NCBI GenBank assembly: GCA_937884385.1
Contig: CALGCW010000323.1
Location: 1 to 5,142, forward strand
DNA: 5,142 nt
Direction of reading: 5' to 3'
Source of the DNA: an uncultured Clostridia bacterium
Lineage (GTDB): Bacteria; Bacillota; Clostridia; Oscillospirales; CAG-272
Shown: positions 1-5,065 of the stretch, piece after piece
Layout of the letters: each line of letters opens with the position of its first letter
Numbering within the stretch: the first letter of the stretch is position 1
The notes under the pieces: generated by a model
Told to the model about the DNA's origin: nothing
Databases searched by the model: none
Seen by the model: only the letters and a program-made list of their open reading frames with translations
Program-made: the position numbers and the translations under genes

Positions 1-66
1 TAACGAGGCGGTCTTGAAAACCGTTTGCCGACAGGCACGTGGGTTCGAATCCCACTCCCTCCGCCA
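1..66 (+). tRNA. tRNA-Ser (anticodon UGA), 5' end missing
   Basis: The 3' part of a serine tRNA begins in the D-loop at base 1. The anticodon stem-loop is seen as CGGT-CTTGAAA-ACCG with anticodon TGA. The long class II variable arm (TGCC-GACA-GGCA) is the mark of tRNA-Ser. The T-arm GTGGG-TTCGAAT-CCCAC follows, then the 3' acceptor strand TCCCTCC, discriminator G and an encoded CCA (64-66). The 5' acceptor strand and most of the D-arm lie outside the window. tRNA-Ser genes are common attachment sites for tyrosine-integrase elements, and such an integrase is encoded at 1306-2517. No second copy of the 3' end is visible here to prove that use. Confidence 0.96.
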
Positions 67-68
67 TT

Positions 69-93
69 AAGCCCCGATTTTCGGGGCTTTTTT
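69..93 (+). terminator. Rho-independent terminator of tRNA-Ser
   Basis: A perfect 9-bp stem, AAGCCCCGA (69-77) with TCGGGGCTT (81-89), closes a TTT loop and runs into a T tract to 93. It lies two bases after the CCA end of the tRNA, so it ends the tRNA transcript. Confidence 0.93.
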
Positions 94-110
94 AGACAAG
101 ACGATTGTAC

Positions 111-116
111 AGGAGG
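111..116 (+). promoter_or_regulatory. Strong ribosome binding site (AGGAGG)
   Basis: A perfect AGGAGG lies 8 nt upstream of the ATG at 125 and fixes the start of the first small gene. It begins only 17 nt after the tRNA terminator. That leaves no room for a separate complete promoter between them. Confidence 0.85.
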
Positions 117-124
117 GACAAACC

Positions 125-400
125 ATGGGTAGAGGAACAAGATATTTGGAATCGTCTGCAACAGAAAAAGAAGATTCCTATCGTTACAGAGTGGAATGGG
201 ACGATTACATTACTGCCGATTATGATCGAAGTGAAGGGCGTATCAAAGTAGAGCCCCCTGGTGGTGGCTATCGAGAAGTGTCTGGCTTTGATAATGCATG
301 GGATGTTTTTAATGATTACCGAGATCATCCCGATTACAAGGGCGTTAGACTTATTCAAATAGATTCTGATGGATCAGAAAGCGTTTATGCGCGCAAATAA
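125..400 (+). CDS. Small hypothetical protein (91 aa), acidic, soluble
   Basis: I do not recognise this protein. It is 91 residues, hydrophilic and acidic, with many Asp, Glu, Tyr and Arg residues. It has no signal peptide, no membrane segment and no cysteine. Residues about 20-75 alternate charged and aromatic residues (for example YRYRVEWDDY and FDNAWDVFNDYRDH), suggesting a small folded domain of mixed strands and helices. The start is set by a perfect AGGAGG at 111-116. The next gene on the same strand starts 16 nt after the stop, so the two are probably co-transcribed. It sits directly behind the tRNA-Ser terminator, so either transcripts read through that terminator or the promoter overlaps the tRNA. 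It could be a chromosomal neighbour of the tRNA or cargo at the end of an integrated element. The function is unknown. Confidence 0.82.
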   Translation: MGRGTRYLESSATEKEDSYRYRVEWDDYITADYDRSEGRIKVEPPGGGYREVSGFDNAWDVFNDYRDHPDYKGVRLIQIDSDGSESVYARK

Positions 401-416
401 GTAGAGTGAGGTTGCT

Positions 417-668
417 ATGAAATTTAAACTTAGTTTAAAGGATAAAGAAGTCAGCATGGAAGCTGATGTTGAAAAATTGGTTGAAAAAGGAATGGATCAC
501 AAAGCAGCCCGCCCTGACAAGAGAACGAGATATCAAATCAAGCAAGAAGAGAAAAGGAAAAATGAAGAATTAAAACACAAGCAACAACTGACATATCTTT
601 TTATTGGAATTGGTCTATTTGTTGCGATAATCGCATTTTGCGTAATTATGTCGATATTTTTTGATTAA
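417..668 (+). CDS. Small hypothetical protein (83 aa) with C-terminal membrane helix
   Basis: I do not recognise the family. Residues 1-57 are strongly charged and Lys/Glu/Arg-rich. Residues about 31-57 (ARPDKRTRYQIKQEEKRKNEE and on) probably form one basic amphipathic or coiled helix. Residues about 59-81 are a single hydrophobic segment (LTYLFIGIGLFVAIIAFCVI), leaving only a final Asp outside. There is no N-terminal signal. By the positive-inside rule this is a tail-anchored protein with its N-terminus in the cytoplasm. A modest GAGG (408-411) lies 5 nt before the ATG, and the gene follows its upstream neighbour by 16 nt, indicating a two-gene unit. The coding sequence is clearly AT-rich compared with the genes beyond 717. 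It ends just before the hairpin at 676-713. Confidence 0.8.
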   Translation: MKFKLSLKDKEVSMEADVEKLVEKGMDHKAARPDKRTRYQIKQEEKRKNEELKHKQQLTYLFIGIGLFVAIIAFCVIMSIFFD

Positions 669-675
669 ATAGGTT

Positions 676-713
676 AAACGCACAGCCCCACCGCGATGGT
701 GAGGCTGTGTTTT
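676..713. terminator. Hairpin between convergent genes, probable bidirectional terminator
   Basis: CACAGCCCCACC (681-692) pairs with GGTGAGGCTGTG (698-709) with one mismatch and a 5-nt loop. Flanking AAAC and GTTTT can extend the stem. It sits between the plus-strand stop at 668 and the minus-strand stop at 717. TTTT follows on the plus side. On the minus side the tract is the weaker CGTTTAA, so termination should be better for the plus-strand genes. Confidence 0.8.
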
Positions 714-716
714 GCT

Positions 717-1304
717 TTACTCCTTCTCCACAAAGAGCAGGATGGTATTCATATGCCACGTCGACTTATGGACAATCTCGAAGGCGAAGTCATCGACGAG
801 AAAGTCCACAAGAGCACTCTTGGGAACGATATACTTTCCGCTGATCTGAACGGCGAAGATGCGCTTTTGCTGAATATATGCGAGTACTGTGCTTTTGGCG
901 TACCCCATAATGTCAGCCGCCTTGTCTGCTGTGAACGAGTCGGGAAAGTACTTCAGTCGTTTCTCAACGTGGTCTCTGAATGCATCTCGGCATTCGTCAG
1001 CCACCTTGATATAGCAGTCTGCAACCCTCACGGTATCTATCGGATAATGGTTATGCAGTACCACCGTTTGCTTCGTTGGCTTGGCGTTGAAGATCCCTAC
1101 GGGTATCTCCTTGCGCCTCTCGGCTCGTTTCTTTTGCAGATACGCTTCCACATCCTCAAGCCGTATGGCATATCGGTGTGTCTTGGTCGGACGGATACGG
1201 CACGGAATGATGCCGTTCTGTAGCATCCACGCCGCTTTCCGTTTGCTGATATGAAGCATCTTGTAGAGCTGCTCCAAGGATATTTCGCCCTCTTGCGTCA
1301 TCAT
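717..1304 (-). CDS. Protein with two MerR/excisionase-type helix-turn-helix modules (195 aa)
   Basis: Last gene of the minus-strand integration operon. It carries two DNA-binding modules of the excisionase (HTH_17) kind. The first, residues about 8-57, starts with ISLEQLYKMLHISKRKAAWM and ends in a wing plus the helix RLEDVEAYLQKK. The second, residues about 123-170, starts with FTADKAADIMGYAKSTVLAY and ends in GKYIVPKSALVDFLVDD. Each shows the usual order of helix-turn-helix, a two-strand wing, then a 'P/R-x-S/D-x-V/L-x-x-F/Y' helix. A basic, less conserved linker joins them. The ATG at 1304 is one base after the integrase stop, with its ribosome binding site inside the last integrase codons, so it is translationally coupled. 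It is likely an accessory recombination or excision factor, or a regulator of the element; this is inferred from domain and position. A second in-frame ATG follows at once and could also be used. Confidence 0.85.
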   Translation of the reverse strand: MMTQEGEISLEQLYKMLHISKRKAAWMLQNGIIPCRIRPTKTHRYAIRLEDVEAYLQKKRAERRKEIPVGIFNAKPTKQTVVLHNHYPIDTVRVADCYIKVADECRDAFRDHVEKRLKYFPDSFTADKAADIMGYAKSTVLAYIQQKRIFAVQISGKYIVPKSALVDFLVDDFAFEIVHKSTWHMNTILLFVEKE

Positions 1305-1317
1305 ATCAGCTCACCTC
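1302..1317 (-). promoter_or_regulatory. Ribosome binding site and TGA-T-ATG coupling junction, integrase to HTH gene
   Basis: On the minus strand this reads GAGGTGAGCTGATATG. GAG GTG AGC are the last sense codons of the integrase (Glu-Val-Ser), TGA is its stop, and ATG starts the 195-aa gene after one spare base. The Shine-Dalgarno sequence GAGGTG is therefore inside the upstream gene. Nearly the same 16 bases recur at 2515-2530. Confidence 0.85.
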
Positions 1318-2517
1318 GCTCTCTCCGTCAGCAAGGAGCTTGCCGAGCTTCATACCTGCCTCACCCGTAGCGTTGGCATCAAGGTGTGAATAGATATCAG
1401 CCGTTGTGCTCATGTTGCTGTGGCCAAGGTATCTCTGAATGACCTTCATATTCACATCCAGCGACACCAGAAGCGATGCGCAGGTGTGTCGGAGGTCGTG
1501 GAATCGGATGTCTCTCAGACCGTTCTGTCGGAGAAGCGTTGGGAAGTGTGCCGTGATATAACTGGGCTTGATCAGCTCACCGAGGGGATTGACGCAGACC
1601 ATGTCCGCATATTTTTTGCTGTAAGACTTGCGGAACTGCTTGCGGTATTCCTCCTGACGCTCTCGGTGTTCAAGCAGAATCTCTTTGAGCTCCGGAATCA
1701 TTTTGAAGCTTCTTCGTGAGCTTTCGGTCTTCATCTCATCGCTGATCACCTGCACCATCTTCCCGTCACGGACAACTTCCAGCACCTTCTGTCCGATAAA
1801 GATCTTATCGTTTTCGAAGTCGATGTTGCTCCATGAGAGTCCGAGGGCTTCGCTACGGCGGAGACCGCAGTAGACGGCGAGTACGATGGGGATATAGATG
1901 ACGTCTTCCTTGGCTTTTTCAAGAAGCACCTTGACCTCATCCACCGAGTAGAATGCGCCCACGAACTTTTTCACCTGCGGACGCTCCACTCTGTCCATGG
2001 GATTATACTCAAGGATCTCTTGGCGAATGGCGTACTCGAAGGCGGTATGAAGCAGATTGTGATAGTGAAGCACCGTCTGCTCGCTGTCACCGTCCTCGCG
2101 CAGGTAATCGTAGAAGCCGTGGATCAGTCTCGGCTTGCAATCGGCAAGGGTGATCTTTGCGTCGAAGTATTTCTTCATCTTTCCGTTGACTCGGCTCTTG
2201 TAACCGTAGTATGTTGACTCTTGGATCTTGTGCTTATGAACCTTGTCGAGCCAGTCGTTAAGGAATTCCAGAAGAGGATATTGTGTGGGATCGTCGTAGC
2301 CGTCGAGATAACGCTTGTACTGCGCTTCGAATTGATTCTTCGCCTCTCGCTCGGCTTTGTTGATAACCGACTTGGGAGAGCCCGAAGGCACGCCCATGCC
2401 TACCCATTTGGTTTTGTGTTTTTGCGTGATGGGGTCCTTGTAGCTGACCACCAGATACAGCATACCGCGCTTTTCCTGCACGCTGCCCGAGATGTCTTTA
2501 TCAAGTTTCTTTGCCAT
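1306..2517 (-). CDS. int: Tyrosine recombinase / site-specific integrase
   Basis: Full-length integrase (403 aa) that cuts and rejoins DNA at attachment sites. Residues about 1-75 look like an arm-type DNA-binding domain (RGMLYLVVSYKDPITQKHKT, then a Lys-rich helix). Residues about 79-175 form the SAM-like core-binding domain (PLLEFLNDWLDKV through EILEYNPMDRVERP). The catalytic domain follows to about 395. All active-site residues are visible: Arg220 in CGLRRSEALGLSW, Lys263 in the MKTESSRRSF hairpin, His340 and Arg343 in FHDLRHTCASLL, His366 in YLGHSNMSTT, and nucleophile Tyr376 in ADIYSHLD. The length and layout match the Tn916/ICE and phage integrase class. It starts one base after the excisionase stop and ends one base before the next gene, so the three are made together. 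No frameshift is seen and it should be active. The att core cannot be deduced from the protein. Confidence 0.97.
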   Translation of the reverse strand: MAKKLDKDISGSVQEKRGMLYLVVSYKDPITQKHKTKWVGMGVPSGSPKSVINKAEREAKNQFEAQYKRYLDGYDDPTQYPLLEFLNDWLDKVHKHKIQESTYYGYKSRVNGKMKKYFDAKITLADCKPRLIHGFYDYLREDGDSEQTVLHYHNLLHTAFEYAIRQEILEYNPMDRVERPQVKKFVGAFYSVDEVKVLLEKAKEDVIYIPIVLAVYCGLRRSEALGLSWSNIDFENDKIFIGQKVLEVVRDGKMVQVISDEMKTESSRRSFKMIPELKEILLEHRERQEEYRKQFRKSYSKKYADMVCVNPLGELIKPSYITAHFPTLLRQNGLRDIRFHDLRHTCASLLVSLDVNMKVIQRYLGHSNMSTTADIYSHLDANATGEAGMKLGKLLADGESEVS

Positions 2518-2530
2518 ATCAGCTTACCTC
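2515..2530 (-). promoter_or_regulatory. Ribosome binding site and TGA-T-ATG coupling junction, excisionase to integrase
   Basis: The minus strand reads GAGGTAAGCTGATATG, preceded by AAG, which makes a strong AAGGAGGT ribosome binding site. GAG GTA AGC encode the C-terminal Glu-Val-Ser of the upstream protein, TGA is its stop, and ATG is the integrase start one base later. It differs from the junction at 1302-1317 at only one of 16 bases. Confidence 0.85.
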
Positions 2531-2845
2531 CTTTTGATTTTTGGCAACACAAACAATATCACAAGGAGTAGCCAAAGTCCAGTGCTGTGGGTTCGAAGTT
2601 ACATTTACAACACAATTTTCTCCATTGAGTTTTCTTTCACCTCGAACGTATTCCATCAAGGATTTTTTCGAAACTCGATATTCTCGCCCGACTTTTTTTG
2701 CATAAAACTTTCCGTCGTGAATCAATTTTGAGGTAAGCTTGGTGCTGACATTCAAATATTCTGCGGCTTGTGCAAGGGTCATAGCGTCGGGATAACGGCG
2801 AGCGTCACCGCGCATGGGCTGATGAAAAGTACAATTTGCGTTCAT
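2519..2845 (-). CDS. Excisionase-family helix-turn-helix DNA-binding protein (Xis-like)
   Basis: A 108-residue protein with one excisionase-type (HTH_17) module at residues about 22-68: MTLAQAAEYLNVSTKLTSKL is the helix-turn-helix, KFYAKKVGREYRVS is the wing, and KKSLMEYVRGE is the last helix. Such proteins bend DNA at attachment sites and steer an integrase toward excision, or act as regulators. The position just before the integrase fits a recombination directionality factor. The frame is open further upstream to 2965, but I chose the ATG at 2845 because GAAGGAGGT stands 7 nt before it and a longer protein would overlap the upstream gene. The N-terminal 20 residues contain Cys and His but no clear metal site. 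The C-terminal 40 residues are not conserved in any family I know. The stop is one base before the integrase ATG. Confidence 0.9.
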   Translation of the reverse strand: MNANCTFHQPMRGDARRYPDAMTLAQAAEYLNVSTKLTSKLIHDGKFYAKKVGREYRVSKKSLMEYVRGERKLNGENCVVNVTSNPQHWTLATPCDIVCVAKNQKEVS

Positions 2846-2851
2846 TCCGAT

Positions 2852-2859
2852 ACCTCCTT
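2852..2859 (-). promoter_or_regulatory. Ribosome binding site deciding the excisionase start
   Basis: The minus strand reads AAGGAGGT followed by ATCGGA and the ATG at 2845. This near-perfect site lies in the 16-nt gap after the TAA of the upstream gene. It selects the 108-residue form over the longer open frame that begins at 2965. Confidence 0.85.
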
Positions 2860-2861
2860 CA

Positions 2862-3269
2862 TTACGACTGCCATCTGACAGCTTCATCAAAACTGATAAT
2901 GCCATTGATCTTTTTGACCTCATTGACACAGATACCGCGCACTCTTTCAAGTGTGGCCTGATCAATTTGCGTGTTCGCCGCGACGATATTTTGAAGAACC
3001 GTCAGCTCCACGGCGATCTTAAAGAGCAACGTACCCTGCTTTCTCGTGAAGGGATCCATTACCTTCGTCATGGAATCTGCTACCGCGTCGGGCAAAAATG
3101 ACGTATCGTTTTGATTGGAAAGGAATCCGGAATAGAATTCAATCGCCTCTGCGATGAATTCACTGGTGCCGCAATTTCTTTTCTTTGCGAAGTCCACTGC
3201 CTTATCGATCGTGGACTGATGGGTGTAGAGAGAAAATCTCTGCTTGGATTCATTATTATTAATTTTCAT
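2862..3269 (-). CDS. Ribbon-helix-helix-type DNA-binding protein (135 aa)
   Basis: First gene of the integration operon. Residues about 9-50 fit a ribbon-helix-helix (Arc/MetJ-like) fold: a strand with alternating residues (KQRFSLYT), helix A (STIDKAVDFAKKRN), a turn at CGTS, and helix B (SEFIAEAIEFYSGFLS). Residues about 75-135 form a second, probably helical part (RKQGTLLFKIAVELTVLQN, then ERVRGICVNEVKKINGIISFDEAVRWQ). From general familiarity, this two-part arrangement occurs in small proteins of clostridial mobile elements; I have no family name for it. The ATG at 3269 has GAGGT 8 nt upstream and a TATAAT box just before that. The gene ends 16 nt before the excisionase start. It is likely a repressor of its own operon or an element-specific DNA-binding factor. 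This role is inferred from the fold and position. Confidence 0.83.
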   Translation of the reverse strand: MKINNNESKQRFSLYTHQSTIDKAVDFAKKRNCGTSEFIAEAIEFYSGFLSNQNDTSFLPDAVADSMTKVMDPFTRKQGTLLFKIAVELTVLQNIVAANTQIDQATLERVRGICVNEVKKINGIISFDEAVRWQS

Positions 3270-3284
3270 GTTAATTACCTCGTT

Positions 3285-3322
3285 AAATTCGATTATATGG
3301 TTGAATTTCGGTGATCACACAA
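3285..3322 (-). promoter_or_regulatory. Candidate promoter of the integration operon, with an 8-bp palindrome
   Basis: On the minus strand a perfect TATAAT (3292-3297) lies 22 nt before the ATG at 3269, giving a short leader with the GAGGT site inside it. The -35 is weak: TTGTGT (3317-3322) at 19-bp spacing or GTGTGA at 17 bp. The palindrome GTGATCAC (3311-3318) overlaps this zone. It could be an operator for the ribbon-helix-helix protein made from this promoter. Confidence 0.55.
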
Positions 3323-3548
3323 TCCTTGAGCGCGGAAAAAGCCCCACCGTTCCGTAATTTTTGCGTTTTTTGAGCGCAACATCACCCAACGAACTGGAAA
3401 AGTCACACACCAAACCGCGCACAACACAATTCGGACATCTCCCGAAAGCTCGCAAAAGCTCGGTTTATCTCGTAAATCCTCGGTCGGCGTTGCCGTCCGA
3501 TGTGTGTAGGCGAAAGCCGGCGGCATACGCCTTTAACCTGCTTTCCAA

Positions 3549-3574
3549 TCGAAAACCGAATTCTCGATTTTCGA
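3549..3574. repeat. Inverted repeat TCGAAAA / TTTTCGA
   Basis: TCGAAAA (3549-3555) is perfectly complementary to TTTTCGA (3568-3574), with a 12-nt spacer containing GAATTC. No T tract follows, so it is not a terminator. A protein-binding site or RNA hairpin is possible. Confidence 0.5.
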
Positions 3575-3629
3575 CTCCGCGATCTGTGCGATACTAACAA
3601 TTCGATTTTGGCGAGACTGCGAGACAACT

Positions 3630-3719
3630 CACGCCTGTAACGCCGTTTGTCACGCTTCTATCCTTCATGAAGAACGCCAACTGTTACAAGGTTTTTTGAG
3701 GGTTGTCACACCGTCACAC
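3630..3719. repeat. Cluster of degenerate GTCAC-type short repeats
   Basis: On the plus strand, variants of tGTnAC(A/G)C occur at about 3630 (CTCACGC), 3636 (TGTAACGC), 3648 (TGTCACGC), 3682 (TGTTACA), 3704 (TGTCACAC) and 3712 (CGTCACAC). The last two are in tandem with an 8-bp period, and a further GTCACAC lies at 3402. The cluster directly follows the stop of the DUF927-like gene. It is iteron-like in look, but the spacing is irregular. Confidence 0.4.
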
Positions 3720-3729
3720 GCTTTGGATT

Positions 3730-4962
3730 TTACTCACCGTAAATGTTTTTGACCTCTGATTTTTTGATGCACATCACGCGACGGCGGACGTTACCTCCGT
3801 ACCGTTTGGTGTATGTGTTCTGACCGTTTTTGACATAGATGATGCCTTCCTCGGCAAGGGCCTTGGAGAGTGCTTGGGGCGAGATCGTAAAATTTACGCT
3901 CTGTGCCTCACAGAATTTCATCACCTGCCTGAACGCTTGCTCGAAGAATATCTCATAATATTCTTCGCTCTCGTAGCCCACGCAACCTGACATGGGATCT
4001 CCAGACGCATTCGACCGCATCAGCCACACCTCACCGCACTCGATCATCGCCATAAGCTTGCGGATGAAGAGGTGGGTAGGTCTGTCTTGCTCGGTATAAT
4101 TTCCTTGTTCTTCTGCTAATTTGAGAATGATTTTTTCGAATTCCTCACGGTAGATTTCAAGGTCTACCGTCGGAAAGCAGAAGGAAAGAAATCGAATACA
4201 GTAGTCGAACCCGATGCGAAAGCACGCCACGGTGTCTGCCACTCTTGCATGAACCTTGCTCCCGATCTGCTCGCGGCATTGCAAGCGATAGCGGTCATAG
4301 GTACGTTGGAGATCTGCGACAAACTCCTTTTCGTTTGCAAGGAACGTATCGGAAAGCCAATCGGTATAAGCCGAAAGGCATCGTCGGAACACTCCGTCGC
4401 TTGCGAATTTTTGAACGTCGGAAAACAATTTCAGGTCAAGACAATTCGGATTCATTTCCAGAAAGAAGAGTCTTGCCGTGGTGGATTCTCCGATGTTCGG
4501 TGTGCTTTCAGCGGTGATGATGGCGTTGCCCCTCGGAGGGGAAGCATCCATCAGTTGCGCTTGGCTGTTCATTCTGCTTCGGCCTGCTCGGTCGCCGTAG
4601 CCTCGACAGATCACCTGCATGACCGAGCGCATGGTGGCTTCATCTCCTTTTGTGGAGGGATGATAATCGTCCACGCAGGTCAGCACGTCCTTCAGCGCGT
4701 TGCTGTTCTCGATGATACTGTTGGCGGTATCTCGAAAGGACATGGGCATATCCGTTGAGGAAAAGTTCCCGAAGAAGGACAGAAGGAAGGCTGCGTATGA
4801 GGTTTTCATACTGCCTGTCCGTCCAACGATGGCAGGAATGAACTTGGGTTCTCGCTCGGCTCGTCGCAAAAATTCGTTCAGAGGCGAGAGAAAAACCAAT
4901 AAGAGAACGCAAAGGATTAAATGCCCGATTGGCACAGATGGATAAGCAAATGGCACCGACAC
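3730..4962 (-). CDS. 5'-truncated DUF927-like primase-helicase P-loop ATPase, chimeric N-terminus
   Basis: From about residue 24 this resembles the helicase half of DUF927-type proteins found on plasmids and integrative elements. After FLSPLNEFLRRAEREPKF it has Walker A GRTGSMKT (47-54, Lys53), the segment PMSFRDTANSIIEN, Walker B VLTCVDDYHP (Asp98-Asp99), a sensor-like stretch GNAIITAESTP and a possible arginine finger in STTARLFF (Arg164). A long helical part and a winged-helix-like C-terminus (ISPQALSKALAEEGIIYV) follow. From family knowledge, intact members are much longer, with an N-terminal domain or primase ahead of the ATPase. Here the first 20-odd residues are the antisense of an unrelated gene tail. 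The only start is a GTG at 4962 with no Shine-Dalgarno sequence before it. I read it as a remnant or junction artefact, probably not expressed in this form. In an intact gene it would unwind DNA for element replication. Confidence 0.75.
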   Translation of the reverse strand: MSVPFAYPSVPIGHLILCVLLLVFLSPLNEFLRRAEREPKFIPAIVGRTGSMKTSYAAFLLSFFGNFSSTDMPMSFRDTANSIIENSNALKDVLTCVDDYHPSTKGDEATMRSVMQVICRGYGDRAGRSRMNSQAQLMDASPPRGNAIITAESTPNIGESTTARLFFLEMNPNCLDLKLFSDVQKFASDGVFRRCLSAYTDWLSDTFLANEKEFVADLQRTYDRYRLQCREQIGSKVHARVADTVACFRIGFDYCIRFLSFCFPTVDLEIYREEFEKIILKLAEEQGNYTEQDRPTHLFIRKLMAMIECGEVWLMRSNASGDPMSGCVGYESEEYYEIFFEQAFRQVMKFCEAQSVNFTISPQALSKALAEEGIIYVKNGQNTYTKRYGGNVRRRVMCIKKSEVKNIYGE

Positions 4963-5045
4963 AGTTACGACAAGCCGTCAAACGTGCCGAGGTTGCCAAA
5001 TTCCGCGCCAGATACCAAGAAAAAAATGCCGGTCGTGAACGCTGA
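4899..5045 (+). pseudogene. 3' tail of an unidentified plus-strand gene, 5' part lost
   Basis: An open plus-strand frame ends at TGA 5043-5045. The coherent part reads about IRERKGLNARLAQMDKQMAP through KFRARYQEKNAGRER. It is a Lys/Arg/Gln/Ala-rich helical tail of about 48 residues, as often seen at the end of relaxases and other DNA-processing proteins. I do not recognise the family, and relaxase is only a guess. The frame stays open upstream to 4842, but there the minus strand clearly encodes the DUF927-like ATPase, so the genuine tail probably starts between about 4890 and 4920. No start codon or ribosome binding site is seen. A strong terminator follows 20 nt after the stop, which supports a real gene end. 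The left boundary given is approximate. Confidence 0.55.
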
Positions 5046-5065
5046 TTTACAATAATCCACTTTTT

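Larger units (their letters stand above)
3301..3729. other. 429-bp non-coding region rich in short repeats
   Basis: No convincing gene is seen. The open frames here (up to 78 codons) overlap one another on both strands, lack good ribosome binding sites and show no domain. The region holds several short repeats: TTGAGCGC at 3326 and 3370; TTGCG/CGCAA inverted at 3361-3379; AAAGCTCG at 3445 and 3455; an imperfect hairpin CGGTCGGC/GCCGTCCG at 3481-3498; TCGAAAA/TTTTCGA at 3549-3574; tandem GCGAGAC at 3611 and 3619; palindrome CTTCATGAAG at 3663-3672; and GTCAC-type repeats at 3630-3719. It lies between the replication-type ATPase gene and the integration operon. Origin, transfer origin, structured RNA leader or decayed gene are all possible. 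Confidence 0.6.

Noticed and set aside
696..1223. 175-codon open frame on the plus strand
   Set aside because: It is antisense to the double-HTH gene, has no ribosome binding site and no recognisable domain. The minus-strand reading has clear HTH modules and coupling to int.
2587..2597. GTGGGTTCGAA, identical to 11 bases of the tRNA-Ser T-arm (39-49), as a second attachment core
   Set aside because: It lies inside the excisionase coding sequence and does not extend on either side. A single 11-base match in this much sequence is not strong, and an attachment repeat should lie outside the integrase operon.
2846..2965. Longer start for the excisionase gene (148 aa)
   Set aside because: It would overlap 104 bases of the ribbon-helix-helix gene in another frame, and the extra N-terminus looks like shadow sequence. 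The strong ribosome binding site at 2852-2859 picks the ATG at 2845.
3293..3627. Three overlapping open frames of 74-78 codons in the region upstream of the integration operon
   Set aside because: They lie on both strands over the same bases, have odd composition (rich in Arg, Ser, Pro and Cys), lack proper ribosome binding sites and show no domain.
3665..3729. Short frame reading about KSKACDGVTTLKKPCNSWRS after the ATPase stop, as a frameshifted C-terminal extension
   Set aside because: It is only about 21 codons, in a different frame from the ATPase, and the ATPase already ends with a complete winged-helix-like segment. No evidence of a real extension.
3301..3729. CRISPR array
   Set aside because: The repeats are 7-10 bp, differ from each other and have no regular spacers of 30-40 bp.
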